Shown here: positions 37,576 to 46,829 of the stretch, piece by piece
Layout: every line of letters begins with the position of its first letter
Position numbering within the stretch: position 1 is the first letter of the stretch
DNA from: Pseudomonas abietaniphila
Lineage (GTDB): Bacteria; Pseudomonadota; Gammaproteobacteria; Pseudomonadales; Pseudomonadaceae
Assembly (NCBI RefSeq): GCF_039697315.1
Contig: NZ_CP155619.1
Location: 5,952,001-6,016,000 of the forward strand
Direction of reading: 5' to 3'
Length of the DNA: 64,000 bases
Program-made: the position numbers and the translations under genes
The notes under the pieces: model-generated
Databases searched by the model: none
Seen by the model: only the letters and a program-made list of their open reading frames with translations
What the model was told of the DNA's origin: nothing

Positions 37576-37953
37576 ATGAGCTCTGATGCAGAAAATGTCG
37601 TCCTCATCGTCGAAGACGAGCCGCTGATTCTGATGCTGCTCTCCGACTACCTGTCGGGCGAGGGGTATCGTGTGTTGCAGGCGGAAAATGGCGAACAGGC
37701 ATTCGAAATCCTCGCCACCAAACCGCACCTGGACCTGATGATCACTGATTACCGTCTGCCAGGCGGGGTATCAGGGGTGATGATCGCCGAGCCTGCGGTC
37801 AAGTTGCGACCCGAGCTGAAGGTGATCTTCATCAGCGGCTACCCGGCGGAAATCGTCGAGTCCGGCAGCCCGATCGCGCGCAAGGCACCGATTCTGGCCA
37901 AGCCGTTCACCATGGACACCTTGCACTCGCAGATTCAGCAGTTGTTGAATTAG
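37576..37953 (+). CDS. Stand-alone response regulator receiver domain
   Basis: A 125-residue CheY-like domain. The acidic cluster is E-D-E in LIVEDEPL, the phosphoacceptor Asp is in LMITDYRLPGGVSG, the Ser switch is in FISGYPAE and the Lys in ILAKPFTMD. GAAGG precedes ATG 37576; the open frame back to 37534 lacks such a site. It has no output domain and lies between the kinase operon and the convergent PAS hybrid kinase, so it may shuttle phosphate between systems. Confidence 0.92.
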   Translation: MSSDAENVVLIVEDEPLILMLLSDYLSGEGYRVLQAENGEQAFEILATKPHLDLMITDYRLPGGVSGVMIAEPAVKLRPELKVIFISGYPAEIVESGSPIARKAPILAKPFTMDTLHSQIQQLLN

Positions 37954-37975
37954 TTTGCCGTACCTCGCCGCGGCC

Positions 37976-38068
37976 GCTGTGGGAGCGAATGCATTCGCGA
38001 AGATGGTCCAGACGATGGAGCGTCATCGACTGTACGGACCATTCGCGAATAAATTCGCTCCTACAGTA
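37976..38068. repeat. REP-type inverted pair
   Basis: The arms TGTGGGAGCGAATGCATTCG (from 37979) and CGAATAAATTCGCTCCTACA (38046-38065) enclose about 45 bp. They lie between convergent receiver and kinase genes and may serve as a shared 3' structure. Confidence 0.75.
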
Positions 38069-38090
38069 GCCACACGTAGCGCCTCAGCGC

Positions 38091-40121
38091 TCAGTCCTCA
38101 ATCATCTCCCGCACCTTGGCGGTCAGCTGGTCGAATGCAAACGGCTTGGTGATCATCTGCATGCCGGTGTCGAGAAAGCCTGCGCGTACGCTGGCATTTT
38201 CCGCGTAGCCGGTGATGAACAGCACTTTCAGGTCAGGGCGCATCTGGCGGCCGATGTCGGCCAGTTGGCGCCCGTTCATGCCGGGCAGGCCGACGTCACT
38301 GATCATCAGGTCGATGCGCTGAGTGGACTCCAGAATCGGCACTGCGCCCACGGCGTCTCCCGCTTCCAGCCACGCATACCCCAACTCTCCCAGCACCTGA
38401 CTCACCAACGCACGCACCGCCGGATCGTCCTCGACGATCAGAATGGTTTCGCCCGCCCGGGCTTCGACTTCCTGGCTATGGCCGTCGGTTTCGTCCTCTT
38501 GCTTGCTGCCATGGAAGCGGGGGAGGAACAGTTGCACCGTGGTGCCGTGTCCGACCTGACTTTCGATCGACACATGGCCGTGTGACTGCTTGGTGAAGCC
38601 GTAGATCATCGATAACCCGAGCCCGGTCCCTTGGCCAATGGGCTTGGTGGTAAAGAACGGATCGAACGCACGGCTGATCACGTTTTCCGGCATGCCGGAG
38701 CCGGTGTCGGTCACGCTGAGCACGACGTAATCACCCGGCAGCAGATTCTCGTACGCGTTGGTAAAGGTGCGGTCAAGCTTGCGGTTGAAGGTCTCGATCA
38801 TCAGCATGCCACCGTTGGGCATGGCATCTCGGGCGTTGAGCACCAGGTTGAGCAGGGCGCTTTCCAGCTGGTTGGGGTCGGCTTCGGCTGTCCATAGTTC
38901 CGGCTCCAGACACATGTCCAGGCGAATGCTTTCGTTGACGCTGCGATGCAGCAACTCGCCCATGGAATGGACCAGTTCATTCATCTCCACCGGCTTGGAA
39001 TCCAGCGACTGGCGGCGTGAGAACGCCAGCAGGCGGTGGGTGAGGGCGGCGGCGCGATTGGCAGAGGTCACGCCCAGGTCAATCAGGCCGTCCAGGTCTT
39101 CGGTCTTGCCGCGAGCCAGTCGGCGCCTGAGCAATTCCAGGCTGCCAATGATGCCGGTCAGCATGTTGTTGAAGTCGTGAGCGATGCCGCCCGTGAGTTG
39201 CCCGACGGCCTCCATCTTCTGCGATTGACGCAAGACTTCTTCGTTATGCCGCAATTGCGAGGTGCGCTCTTCGACCTGTTGCTCAAGGGTTTCGTTAAGC
39301 CGGCGCAGCTGGGTTTCGGCAAGCTTTCGCTCGGTGATGTCCGAGGTCACGCCGGCCAGCAGACTGACCCGGCCATTGCGTGCCCGGATGGCCCGTGCAC
39401 GAACGTCCACCCAGTGCAGCGAGCCGTCGGCCCAGACGTTCCTGAACTCGATAATGAAATCATCGCCCGTGTCCAGGCTGCGTTGCAAGGCGGACTGCAT
39501 GCGCGGCTGGTCTTCGGGAAACACCGATTCCAGCCATTGGTGATAGGTAAAGGGCGACTGTTCATTGCGCCCGAAGTGGACCTTGCTGATGTCCGAGCAG
39601 TCCAGTTCGAGAAACTCGGCTTCCAGCTGCCAGGAACCCAAACGACCTGCCTTCAGCGCGTGCTGAAGACGCCGCTCGCTTTCGGCGAGGTCCTCCATGC
39701 GGCTGCGCGCCTCGTACTGACGCCGCCGCCCTCTGACGGCAGTGGTCACCAGACTGACCAGGGTTGCCGGGTGAAACGGACGTTCAAGAAACGTAACATT
39801 GCCGAGCATCTTGCCCAGCCGCGCGGAAGGGTTCTGCTCCGGTCCCCCGTGGTGAGTCAGGAGTACGATCGGGAGGTCCGACCAGGCGGGCTGGTTAGCC
39901 AGCAGGCTCAGCAAAGGATTGAGATCGACCCCGCGCAAGGCTTCGTCGGCGACGATGGCAAGGCCTGCGCCCGAGATAAGCTCCTTGCACAGGCCGGCCA
40001 GGTCATGGGTGATGAGTGCCGGGAAACCTGCTTCCTGCAAAATCATCAAAGCAATCTGACTGTCCCTCCCGCGAGGCGCCAGGATCACTGCGCGTTCTGA
40101 TAACTGTCCCGGTGTACTCAC
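38091..40121 (-). CDS. PAS hybrid histidine kinase with degenerate N-terminal receiver
   Basis: A 676-residue soluble kinase. Residues 10-130 look like a receiver, but the acidic pair is missing (AVILAPRGRDSQ). PAS is at about 150-270, ending in DITERKLAE, and a coiled coil follows. HisKA has its His in GGIAHDFNNML and HATPase has FDPFFTTKPIGQGTGLGL. The C-terminal receiver has its Asp in LMISDVGLPGMNG. A GTG start (40121) after GAGGAA overlaps the KaiC-like gene stop by 4 bp. The gene pair implies that the KaiC-like ATPase and this kinase work together. Confidence 0.93.
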   Translation of the reverse strand: MSTPGQLSERAVILAPRGRDSQIALMILQEAGFPALITHDLAGLCKELISGAGLAIVADEALRGVDLNPLLSLLANQPAWSDLPIVLLTHHGGPEQNPSARLGKMLGNVTFLERPFHPATLVSLVTTAVRGRRRQYEARSRMEDLAESERRLQHALKAGRLGSWQLEAEFLELDCSDISKVHFGRNEQSPFTYHQWLESVFPEDQPRMQSALQRSLDTGDDFIIEFRNVWADGSLHWVDVRARAIRARNGRVSLLAGVTSDITERKLAETQLRRLNETLEQQVEERTSQLRHNEEVLRQSQKMEAVGQLTGGIAHDFNNMLTGIIGSLELLRRRLARGKTEDLDGLIDLGVTSANRAAALTHRLLAFSRRQSLDSKPVEMNELVHSMGELLHRSVNESIRLDMCLEPELWTAEADPNQLESALLNLVLNARDAMPNGGMLMIETFNRKLDRTFTNAYENLLPGDYVVLSVTDTGSGMPENVISRAFDPFFTTKPIGQGTGLGLSMIYGFTKQSHGHVSIESQVGHGTTVQLFLPRFHGSKQEDETDGHSQEVEARAGETILIVEDDPAVRALVSQVLGELGYAWLEAGDAVGAVPILESTQRIDLMISDVGLPGMNGRQLADIGRQMRPDLKVLFITGYAENASVRAGFLDTGMQMITKPFAFDQLTAKVREMIED

Positions 40122-41602
40122 ACTTCCTCATCCCGCAGCAGCGGATTGCTCTCGCCGAAATAATGGGGCACGCCGCGCAGCACACCCTGAAAGGCTTCCA
40201 GCGGCTCGCCGATGGTCAAACCGTTGCCACTGATGCGGTATTCGCGAATGGTCGATTCATGGGTTCCGGTGCGTTTTTTAATGATGGAGATTGCGCGCCG
40301 CACTTGGCCCAGTGCTTCGAAATAACGCAACAGCACGACCGTATCGGCCAGGTAAGTAATGTCCACGGGAGTGCGCATGTCGCCGACCAGCCCGTGCTGC
40401 GCCACGGTCATGAACGTCGAGGCGCCCTGACGGTTCAGGTACAGCAGCAGTTCGTGCATGTGCAGCACCAGCGCATTCTCTTCCGGCATCGCCGCCTGGT
40501 AGCCATTGAGGCTGTCGATGACCACAGTACTGATGTGCTTCTCGTCGACACTGCGACGCACGCGGTGCGAAAACTCGCCCGGTGACAACTCGGCGGCATC
40601 GACTTGTTCGATCAGCAGGTTGCCGGTGCGCTGCAGGGCGTCCAGGTCGATACCGACCTTTTTCATCCGCTCGAACAACAAGCCCAGTTCTTCATCGAAA
40701 ATGAATAGCCCGACCTTTTCGCCCCGTGCCACGGCCGACGCAGCGAATACCAGAGAGATCAGCGATTTGCCGGTACCTGCCGGTCCCAGAATCAGCGTGC
40801 TGGAACCGCTGTCGATACCGCCCCCGAGCAATGCATCCAGTGCCGGATTGCCGCTGCTCAGCTGTCTGCTCGCGAATCGGTTACGGTGTTCGGCCGCCAC
40901 CAGGCGTGGGAATACATGTATACCGTCTTCCATAATGTTGAAGTCGTGGTAGCCGCCACGGTATTTCTGACCGCGGTACTTGACCACCCGCAGGCGCCGC
41001 CGCTCGGCACCGTAGCCGGGCGTCAACTCCTCGAGACGAATCACCCCGTGGGCAACGCTGTGCACGGTCTTGTCCAGCAATTCCGTGGTCAGGTCATCGA
41101 GCAGTACCACCGTCGCGTCGTACCGGGCGAAGTAGTGCTTGATCGCCAGGATCTGACGGCGATAGCGCAACGAGCTTTGCGCCAGCAGGCGGATTTCCGA
41201 CAGGCTGTCGATGATCACGCGCTTGGGCTTGACCCGTTCGACGACCTCGAAAATCTGGCGGGTGGCTTCACCCAATTCAAGGTCGGAGGAATACAGCAGG
41301 CTTTGCTGATGTTCGGCATTGAGCAGGTCTTCAGGTGGCGTCAGCTCGAACACCTCGATGTGTTCATCCAGATCCCAGCCATGGGATTGTGCACCGTCGC
41401 GCAGCTCGCGCTCGGTTTCAGACAGCGTGATGTAAAGACAGCGCTCTCCCGCCGTCGCACCTGCCAGCAAAAACTGCAGTGCAACGGTGGTCTTGCCGGT
41501 TCCGGGTTCTCCTTCGAGAAGAAATACATGACTGCGTGAAAGTCCACCCGCGAGGATGTCGTCCAGGCCCACGATACCGGTTGCCGCTTTTGATGTAGTC
41601 AA
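40118..41602 (-). CDS. KaiC-like double RecA-fold ATPase
   Basis: A 494-residue protein with two KaiC domains. CI has Walker A GEPGTGKTT and Walker B RVIIDSLSEIRLL. CII has Walker A GPAGTGKSL, an IFDEELG catalytic-Glu segment and VVIDSLNGY. Aligning the CII end with cyanobacterial KaiC from memory puts T416-Y417 (DITYLADTVVLL) at the Ser431/Thr432 phosphosites. There is no KaiA or KaiB gene. I chose the TTG at 41602 because AAGAGGG lies six bases before it and homologous sequence starts there (TTSKAATGI); an ATG at 41650 and a TTG at 41755 are alternatives. It is followed directly by the overlapping kinase gene. Confidence 0.92.
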   Translation of the reverse strand: MTTSKAATGIVGLDDILAGGLSRSHVFLLEGEPGTGKTTVALQFLLAGATAGERCLYITLSETERELRDGAQSHGWDLDEHIEVFELTPPEDLLNAEHQQSLLYSSDLELGEATRQIFEVVERVKPKRVIIDSLSEIRLLAQSSLRYRRQILAIKHYFARYDATVVLLDDLTTELLDKTVHSVAHGVIRLEELTPGYGAERRRLRVVKYRGQKYRGGYHDFNIMEDGIHVFPRLVAAEHRNRFASRQLSSGNPALDALLGGGIDSGSSTLILGPAGTGKSLISLVFAASAVARGEKVGLFIFDEELGLLFERMKKVGIDLDALQRTGNLLIEQVDAAELSPGEFSHRVRRSVDEKHISTVVIDSLNGYQAAMPEENALVLHMHELLLYLNRQGASTFMTVAQHGLVGDMRTPVDITYLADTVVLLRYFEALGQVRRAISIIKKRTGTHESTIREYRISGNGLTIGEPLEAFQGVLRGVPHYFGESNPLLRDEEV

Positions 41603-41883
41603 GAATCGCCCTCTTGCGACCTGAGAATGAGTGGGCGCCGATCGTTGCATGGCTCCCCTGGCAGCGGCGATGACCGAGGGTTCCGGTTCTGCGCTGCCAT
41701 CACTCTGGACCGTAGTCACTTGTAACCGTTCAGTTTTTCCAATGGCAAATTGCAATCTGTTCCGACGAAACGCCCGTTGAAGTCCGGCAAATGGCGCAAC
41801 CGTGGCCTGCGACGGTTATTGGCTGTTGATATAGTCCGGCATCATGGATTTCACCCCACACAGGCCACTCAAGGATCCTCGCC

Positions 41884-42696
41884 GTGTCTGATTACAGCGC
41901 TTTCAAGGTCGAGCTCACCGATCACATCGCCCACGTGCAAATCAATCGCCCGGAGAAGATCAACGCCATGAACGCGGCGTTCTGGAGCGAGATCATTGAT
42001 ATTTTTCAATGGATCGAAGACACGGACGCTGTGCGCGTGGTGGTGCTCAGCGGTGCGGGCAAGCATTTCTCCTCGGGCATCGACCTGATGATGCTTGCCT
42101 CGGTCGCCAATGAGCTGGGCAAGGATGTAGGCCGTAACGCACGGCTGTTGCGTCGCAAGATCCTGCAGATGCAGGAGTCGTTCAGTGTGGTGGACCGTTG
42201 CAGCAAGCCGGTGCTGGCCGCCGTGCAGGGCTATTGCATCGGCGGCGCCATCGACCTGATCAGTGCCTGCGACATGCGCTATGCGGCGGACGACGCGCTG
42301 TTTTCCATTCGCGAGATCGACATGGGGATGGCGGCCGACGTGGGCACCCTGCAGCGTCTGCCACGCTTGATCGGCGACGGCATGATGCGCGAGATGGCGT
42401 ACACCGGACGCAACGTCAAGGCAGACGAAGCGCTGCGCATTGGTCTGGTCAATCGCACGTTCGCCGGTCTGCCTCAGTTGTTGGACGGCGTCTTCGAAAT
42501 CGCCCGGGAAATTGCCGCCAAGTCTCCCATCGCCATCAGCGGCAGCAAACGCATGATCGGTTATATGCGTGATCACAGCGTGGACGACGGTCTCGAATAC
42601 GTTGCCACATGGAACGCTGCCATGTTGCAATCGGCGGACCTGAAGCTGGCGATGGTTGCTCACATGGGCAAACAGAAACCGGTCTTCGATAATTGA
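41884..42696 (+). CDS. Crotonase-family delta3,5-delta2,4-dienoyl-CoA isomerase-like
   Basis: A 270-residue enoyl-CoA hydratase/isomerase superfamily member. SSGIDLMMLA and AVQGYCIGGAIDLISACD are the two oxyanion-hole blocks. FSIREIDMGMAADVGTLQRLP carries the Glu and Asp that are catalytic in mitochondrial ECH1, and RDHSVDDGLEYVATWNAAML continues the ECH1 match. The likely role is isomerising dienoyl-CoA in oxidation of unsaturated fatty acids. The start is a GTG at 41884 with AAGGA upstream. Confidence 0.9.
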   Translation: MSDYSAFKVELTDHIAHVQINRPEKINAMNAAFWSEIIDIFQWIEDTDAVRVVVLSGAGKHFSSGIDLMMLASVANELGKDVGRNARLLRRKILQMQESFSVVDRCSKPVLAAVQGYCIGGAIDLISACDMRYAADDALFSIREIDMGMAADVGTLQRLPRLIGDGMMREMAYTGRNVKADEALRIGLVNRTFAGLPQLLDGVFEIAREIAAKSPIAISGSKRMIGYMRDHSVDDGLEYVATWNAAMLQSADLKLAMVAHMGKQKPVFDN

Positions 42697-42789
42697 CCGG
42701 CGAACCCGATCTTCGCCGACGCCTGTCGCCGTCGAGCCTCGCGTGCAGAGCCTCGGGCGGTACAGGTCGCTGACTAGAGGAGTGCTTTC

Positions 42790-43638
42790 ATGACACGCCC
42801 CAGGCGTTGGACCACCGCTGTGCTGGATACACAGGCGGCAGGCGGGTGGGCCGTGGTCCACAGTGATCAGGGTTTTATGCGGGACGACAACGGGGTGATG
42901 TTCCCCCGCGAATGGTTAAAGCGCCAGGAGCTGCCGCTGATCAGCGAACACGGCATTGGGCATTTCGACGGTGAGCCTGTCTACGTGCAGGTTCTCAGGC
43001 ATCCGGTGGAACTGGAAGGCACGAGTTGGCAGACGTTGCGCCAGTTCATGCTGGCCGACGACGCCGATGTCTTTCAGAAGCTCGGCTATGCCGCGCAGAT
43101 CAGCACCTGGGCGCGCGAACATCGGTTCTGCGGCAGTTGCGGTCAGCCGATGCAGCAAGTGCCGGGTGAGCGCGCGATGTACTGCAAGGACTGTGACCTG
43201 CGTTCGTACCCGAGAATCTCACCGAGCATGATTGTGTTGATCACCCGTGGCGATCAGGTGTTGCTGGCCCGTTCGCCGCGCTTCGTGCCGGGTGTCTACA
43301 GCACGCTGGCGGGGTTCGCAGAGCCTGGCGAGTCCGCCGAAGATTGCGTGCGGCGTGAGGTCATGGAAGAGGTGCAGATCAAGGTCAAGAATATCCAGTA
43401 CAAGGGCAGCCAGTGCTGGCCGTTCCCGCACTCGATGATGCTGGGCTTTCATGCCGAATACGACAGTGGCGAGATAGTGCCGCAGGTGGACGAGATCGAG
43501 GACGCGCAATGGTTCAGCATCCATGACATGCCGCCATTACCAGCCAGCCGCTCTATTGCGCGTTACCTGATTGATCTGTATCTGGCCCAGCGCTTTGGCT
43601 CAGTGGAACCAGTGCTGCCAGGCCAGGCGGACGGTTAA
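42790..43638 (+). CDS. nudC: NADH pyrophosphatase / NAD-capped RNA hydrolase
   Basis: A 282-residue NudC protein that cleaves NADH and NAD caps on RNA. The zinc ribbon has four Cys in FCGSCGQPM and [13 protein letters not shown]. The Nudix box is [20 protein letters not shown]. The NAD-specific motif is S-Q-C-W-P-F-P-H-S where most have S-Q-P-W-P-F-P-x-S, so Pro is replaced by Cys. AGAGGAG precedes ATG 42790. Its last 39 bp overlap the convergent TauE gene. Confidence 0.95.
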   Translation: MTRPRRWTTAVLDTQAAGGWAVVHSDQGFMRDDNGVMFPREWLKRQELPLISEHGIGHFDGEPVYVQVLRHPVELEGTSWQTLRQFMLADDADVFQKLGYAAQISTWAREHRFCGSCGQPMQQVPGERAMYCKDCDLRSYPRISPSMIVLITRGDQVLLARSPRFVPGVYSTLAGFAEPGESAEDCVRREVMEEVQIKVKNIQYKGSQCWPFPHSMMLGFHAEYDSGEIVPQVDEIEDAQWFSIHDMPPLPASRSIARYLIDLYLAQRFGSVEPVLPGQADG

Positions 43639-44379
43639 TCCCAGTACGACGGTGATGAAAACAGGGCGGATGAACTTCGCGCCGCCCTGAATGGCCGTTC
43701 TGGCGCCCAGAAAAGCGCCGACCATCAGGGCTGAACCCATGCAAAGGCCGATGGCCCAGTCCACGGACCCGTTGATCGCGAATATCGTCAGCGCGGCCGC
43801 GTTGCTGACGAAGTTCATGCTTCGCGCCACGCCGCTGGCCTTGACCAGATCGACCGGGTACATCAGCAACGTGCTCACCGTCCAGAACGCACCCGTGCCC
43901 GGGCCTGCTACGCCATCGTAAAACCCCAACCCGAGGCCTTGCGGCAGTTGCCATTGGGTCTTGATCGGCGCGTTGCTGTCCAGCGGCGCCTTCGGTGTTC
44001 CACCAAACAACAAATAGAGCCCGCAGCCGAATACGATCACCGGGAGCATCTGGTTCAAGAGCTCGGCCGGTAGATAATGCGCGACCACTGCACCGATCAA
44101 GGAACCGACCGCAGTGCCGATCAGCCCGCGCTTCCATTGCCCGGGGTGAAACAGCTTGCGCCGATAGAACGTGAACCCTGCAGTCGCCGAGCCGAAGGTC
44201 GAGCTGAGCTTGTTGGTGCCCAGCACCAGATGCGGCGGCAGGCCGGCGGTGAGCAGGGCAGGGGTGGTCAATAGACCTCCGCCTCCGGCAATGGCATCGA
44301 TGAAGCCGGCCACGAAGGCGACGAGGGCGAGTACCACGAGCGTGGTGGGTTCAACGGTCAGTTCAAACGGCATGGACAT
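43600..44379 (-). CDS. TSUP / TauE-SafE family membrane transporter
   Basis: A 259-residue permease with about eight membrane segments. [24 protein letters not shown] and [17 protein letters not shown] are the duplicated family motifs (G-x-x-D/G-x-x-x-G-x-G-G). Members export sulfite, sulfoacetate or similar organosulfur anions; the substrate is not resolved here. The protein runs convergently into nudC with a 39-bp overlap of coding ends. Confidence 0.9.
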   Translation of the reverse strand: MSMPFELTVEPTTLVVLALVAFVAGFIDAIAGGGGLLTTPALLTAGLPPHLVLGTNKLSSTFGSATAGFTFYRRKLFHPGQWKRGLIGTAVGSLIGAVVAHYLPAELLNQMLPVIVFGCGLYLLFGGTPKAPLDSNAPIKTQWQLPQGLGLGFYDGVAGPGTGAFWTVSTLLMYPVDLVKASGVARSMNFVSNAAALTIFAINGSVDWAIGLCMGSALMVGAFLGARTAIQGGAKFIRPVFITVVLGLTVRLAWQHWFH

Positions 44380-44484
44380 GGGCTTACTGGGCAGTCAGGC
44401 AGAATGGCTGCCCGGAAGCGCGGCATTCTACCTGTAAGCCGAAGCGTATTGCAGAGCGATTCAATCTGTCAGGACGAACACCTT

Positions 44485-44580
44485 AGCTGTGGGAGCGATT
44501 TCATGCGAGAGGCCGGTACATTCGACGCAAATGCATTGACCATCAAACCGATTCGCGAATGAATTCGCGCCCACAGGGGG
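44485..44580. repeat. REP-type inverted pair
   Basis: The left arm GCTGTGGGAGCGATTTCATG (from 44488) is degenerate and the right arm CGAATGAATTCGCGCCCACA (44556-44575) is good. They lie between the TauE and Gfo/Idh genes. Confidence 0.6.
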
Positions 44581-44624
44581 ATGCATTCCCATACCGATTC
44601 CGGGGGTTGCGGGCTATCGCGGGT

Positions 44625-45764
44625 TCAAATATCCGAAACCTTCACCCAGCGCATCTCTTTCGCTGCCACCCGAATGGCGGTTGCCAGGCGCTCTACCTCA
44701 AGCGCTTCGGCGAAATCAGGGCCTTCGTTGCCTTGTCCGCACAGCGCCTTAATCAACGCATGCACTTCCAGTGTTTTCAGTTCGTTGTAACCCAGCTGAT
44801 GCCCGGGCGCGGGGCAGAAGGCGGCATAGCCTGGTTGCGTCGGCCCTGCCAGAATCCGTTGAAACCCATCGCGACCCGGTGCGCCAGCGCGATACAGCCA
44901 TAACTCGTTCAAGCGTTCCTGATCGAAGGAGAGCGTGCCCTTGGTGCCGCTGATCTCGAAGCTGAGGTGGTTTTTGTAACCATGCTTGAGCCAACTGCTG
45001 CCAAACGTGCCGCGCGCACCGTTGGCAAAGCGCAGCAGGGCGTAGGTCTGATCGTCGATGGCAATCGGACGATTTTCCTGACTGCCGAGCGTGGCGGGGC
45101 GCTGTGCATGAACGGTCTGGGAGTCTGCGCAGACCGCCTCGATATCACCCAGCAGGTAGCGGGCCATGGCCAGCAAATGACTGCCGAGGTCCGCCAGCGC
45201 GCCACCGGCATGGGCCTGTTCGCAGCGCCACGACCAAGGGTGCTGTGGATCGCCCATGAAGTCCTCACTGAACTCGCCCTGAAAGCTCACGATCTCTCCC
45301 AGATCGCCGCTCTCGATCATCTGCCGGGCCAGTCCGATCATGGGGTTGTGCTGATAGTTGTAACCGACCCGCGTCACCACACCAGCGGCCTTCGCTGCAC
45401 GTTGCATTTCTCGCGCCTGTTCGAGGCTGACGGCCAGCGGTTTTTCGCAGTACACGGCTTTCCCCGCCCCGATGGCGGCCATGGCCATCGGGAAGTGCAG
45501 GTGATTGGGCGTCGTGATCGCCACCAGTTGCACCGCAGGATCGTTGATCAGCGCCTCCCAACTGGCGTGGCTGCGATCAAACCCCCAGGACCGGGCACAC
45601 TGCTCGGCGCGCGCGGCATCGGCATCGGCCAGCGCAGCGAGTTTGAGGTTGACCGGGAGCTCGAAGGTGGTACGGGCATTGTGAAAAGCCAGACCGTGCG
45701 CCCGGCCCATGAAACCAGTGCCGATCAGGCCGACACCAAGATCCGGAAGAGACGATTCGCGCAT
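44625..45764 (-). CDS. Gfo/Idh/MocA-family NAD(P)-dependent oxidoreductase
   Basis: A 379-residue sugar or cyclitol dehydrogenase-type protein. GVGLIGTGFMGRAHG is the Rossmann motif at about residues 10-24, YCEKPLA carries the conserved E-K-P at about 102-106, and GGALADLGSHLLAMARYLLG has the Asp/His catalytic pattern (D-x-x-x-H). AAGGA lies nine bases before ATG 45764. There is no sugar transport or regulator gene beside it, so the substrate remains open. Confidence 0.9.
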   Translation of the reverse strand: MRESSLPDLGVGLIGTGFMGRAHGLAFHNARTTFELPVNLKLAALADADAARAEQCARSWGFDRSHASWEALINDPAVQLVAITTPNHLHFPMAMAAIGAGKAVYCEKPLAVSLEQAREMQRAAKAAGVVTRVGYNYQHNPMIGLARQMIESGDLGEIVSFQGEFSEDFMGDPQHPWSWRCEQAHAGGALADLGSHLLAMARYLLGDIEAVCADSQTVHAQRPATLGSQENRPIAIDDQTYALLRFANGARGTFGSSWLKHGYKNHLSFEISGTKGTLSFDQERLNELWLYRAGAPGRDGFQRILAGPTQPGYAAFCPAPGHQLGYNELKTLEVHALIKALCGQGNEGPDFAEALEVERLATAIRVAAKEMRWVKVSDI

Positions 45765-45996
45765 AACAGCGTGTCCTTGAAGGAATGTTGTTGTGCGGAA
45801 AATGTATTCGTTCGGCGGGCGGGATGGAATCTTTATTCCATCAGAAAAGCCTCACATTGACCTCAGTCTGAGAGGCAGTCAGGGATTGAGTAGGCTTGGA
45901 ACACCTTTGGGAATTGGGGTGACGCTGATGTTTTGGTTTGTCCTAACGTCCAAACTGTTCCGCCTTCGTGAACTGACCCCCGAAAGTTGGACAAAA

Positions 45997-46803
45997 TTAC
46001 TGACTCATTACCTGCTTTCGAAATTGCACCGGACTGAGGCCGTTGAGCGTCATGCTGATCCGCTCGTGGTTGTAGTAATGGATGTACTCGTCGAGCCCGG
46101 CCTCTAATTGCTCAACGGTGTCGAAGCGCTCAAGGTAAAAAAACTCGCTCTTCAGGGTACCGAAGAAGCGCTACATCACAGCGTTGTCGTAGCAGTTCCC
46201 TTTGCGAGACATGCTTTGTTGAAGGCCTATTTGGGCCAGCCGATGCCGGTAGTTGAGCTGACGATACTGCCACCCTTGGTCCGAGTGCAGCAACGGAGTC
46301 TGTCCTGGACCCAGTCGTGCCACAGCTTTTTCCAGCATTTTTGACACCAGTTCAAACACCGGCCGCCTGCTGGTCTGGTAAGCCACGATCTCTCGGGTAC
46401 AAAGATCCAGCACGGGCGACAGGTACAGCTTTTGCCCGTTGACCTTGAACTCGGTGACATCGGTTACCCATTTCTGGTCGGGAAGGTCGGCCTTGAATTG
46501 GCGCGCCAACCGATTAGGCGCCGTCTCGCCCTCAGGACCTTTGTAGGAGCGATATTTCTTGATCCTGACCAACGATTTGAGCCCCATCATCTGCATCAAC
46601 CGCTGTACCGTCTTGTGATTGGCATGTTCGCCTATCTGTCCCAGGACCGCAGTGATACGGCGATAGCCGTAGCGTCCCTTGTGCTCTTCATAAATGCGTC
46701 GCACGTGAGCCTTGAGCCCGGCGTATTTATCGCGGGCAACTGCCTTGGCCTGATAGTAGAACGTGCTTCGGGCCAGGCCAGCAGCACGCAACAGCCATTG
46801 CAT
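45997..46803 (-). pseudogene. IS3-family transposase OrfB with amber codon at the catalytic Glu
   Basis: The integrase core has the first Asp in KWVTDVTEF and the second in LLHSDQGWQY. The third acidic residue belongs in DNAVM-E-RFFGTLKSEF, but the codon is TAG (46173-46171) in place of the expected GAG. After it the same frame stays open through the normal C-terminus to a TAA at 45997-45999. So it is a single-base nonsense mutation, not a frameshift or truncation. The frame also reads open upstream of 46803 (KAQIIQGLRHEHS), where it joins orfA by -1 frameshifting. Confidence 0.93.
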
Positions 46804-46829
46804 CGAATGCTCATGCCTTAACCCCTGGA

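Noticed and set aside
38091..41602. A KaiABC-type circadian clock
   Set aside because: No kaiA or kaiB gene is present and the expected Ser-Thr phosphosite pair is not conserved.
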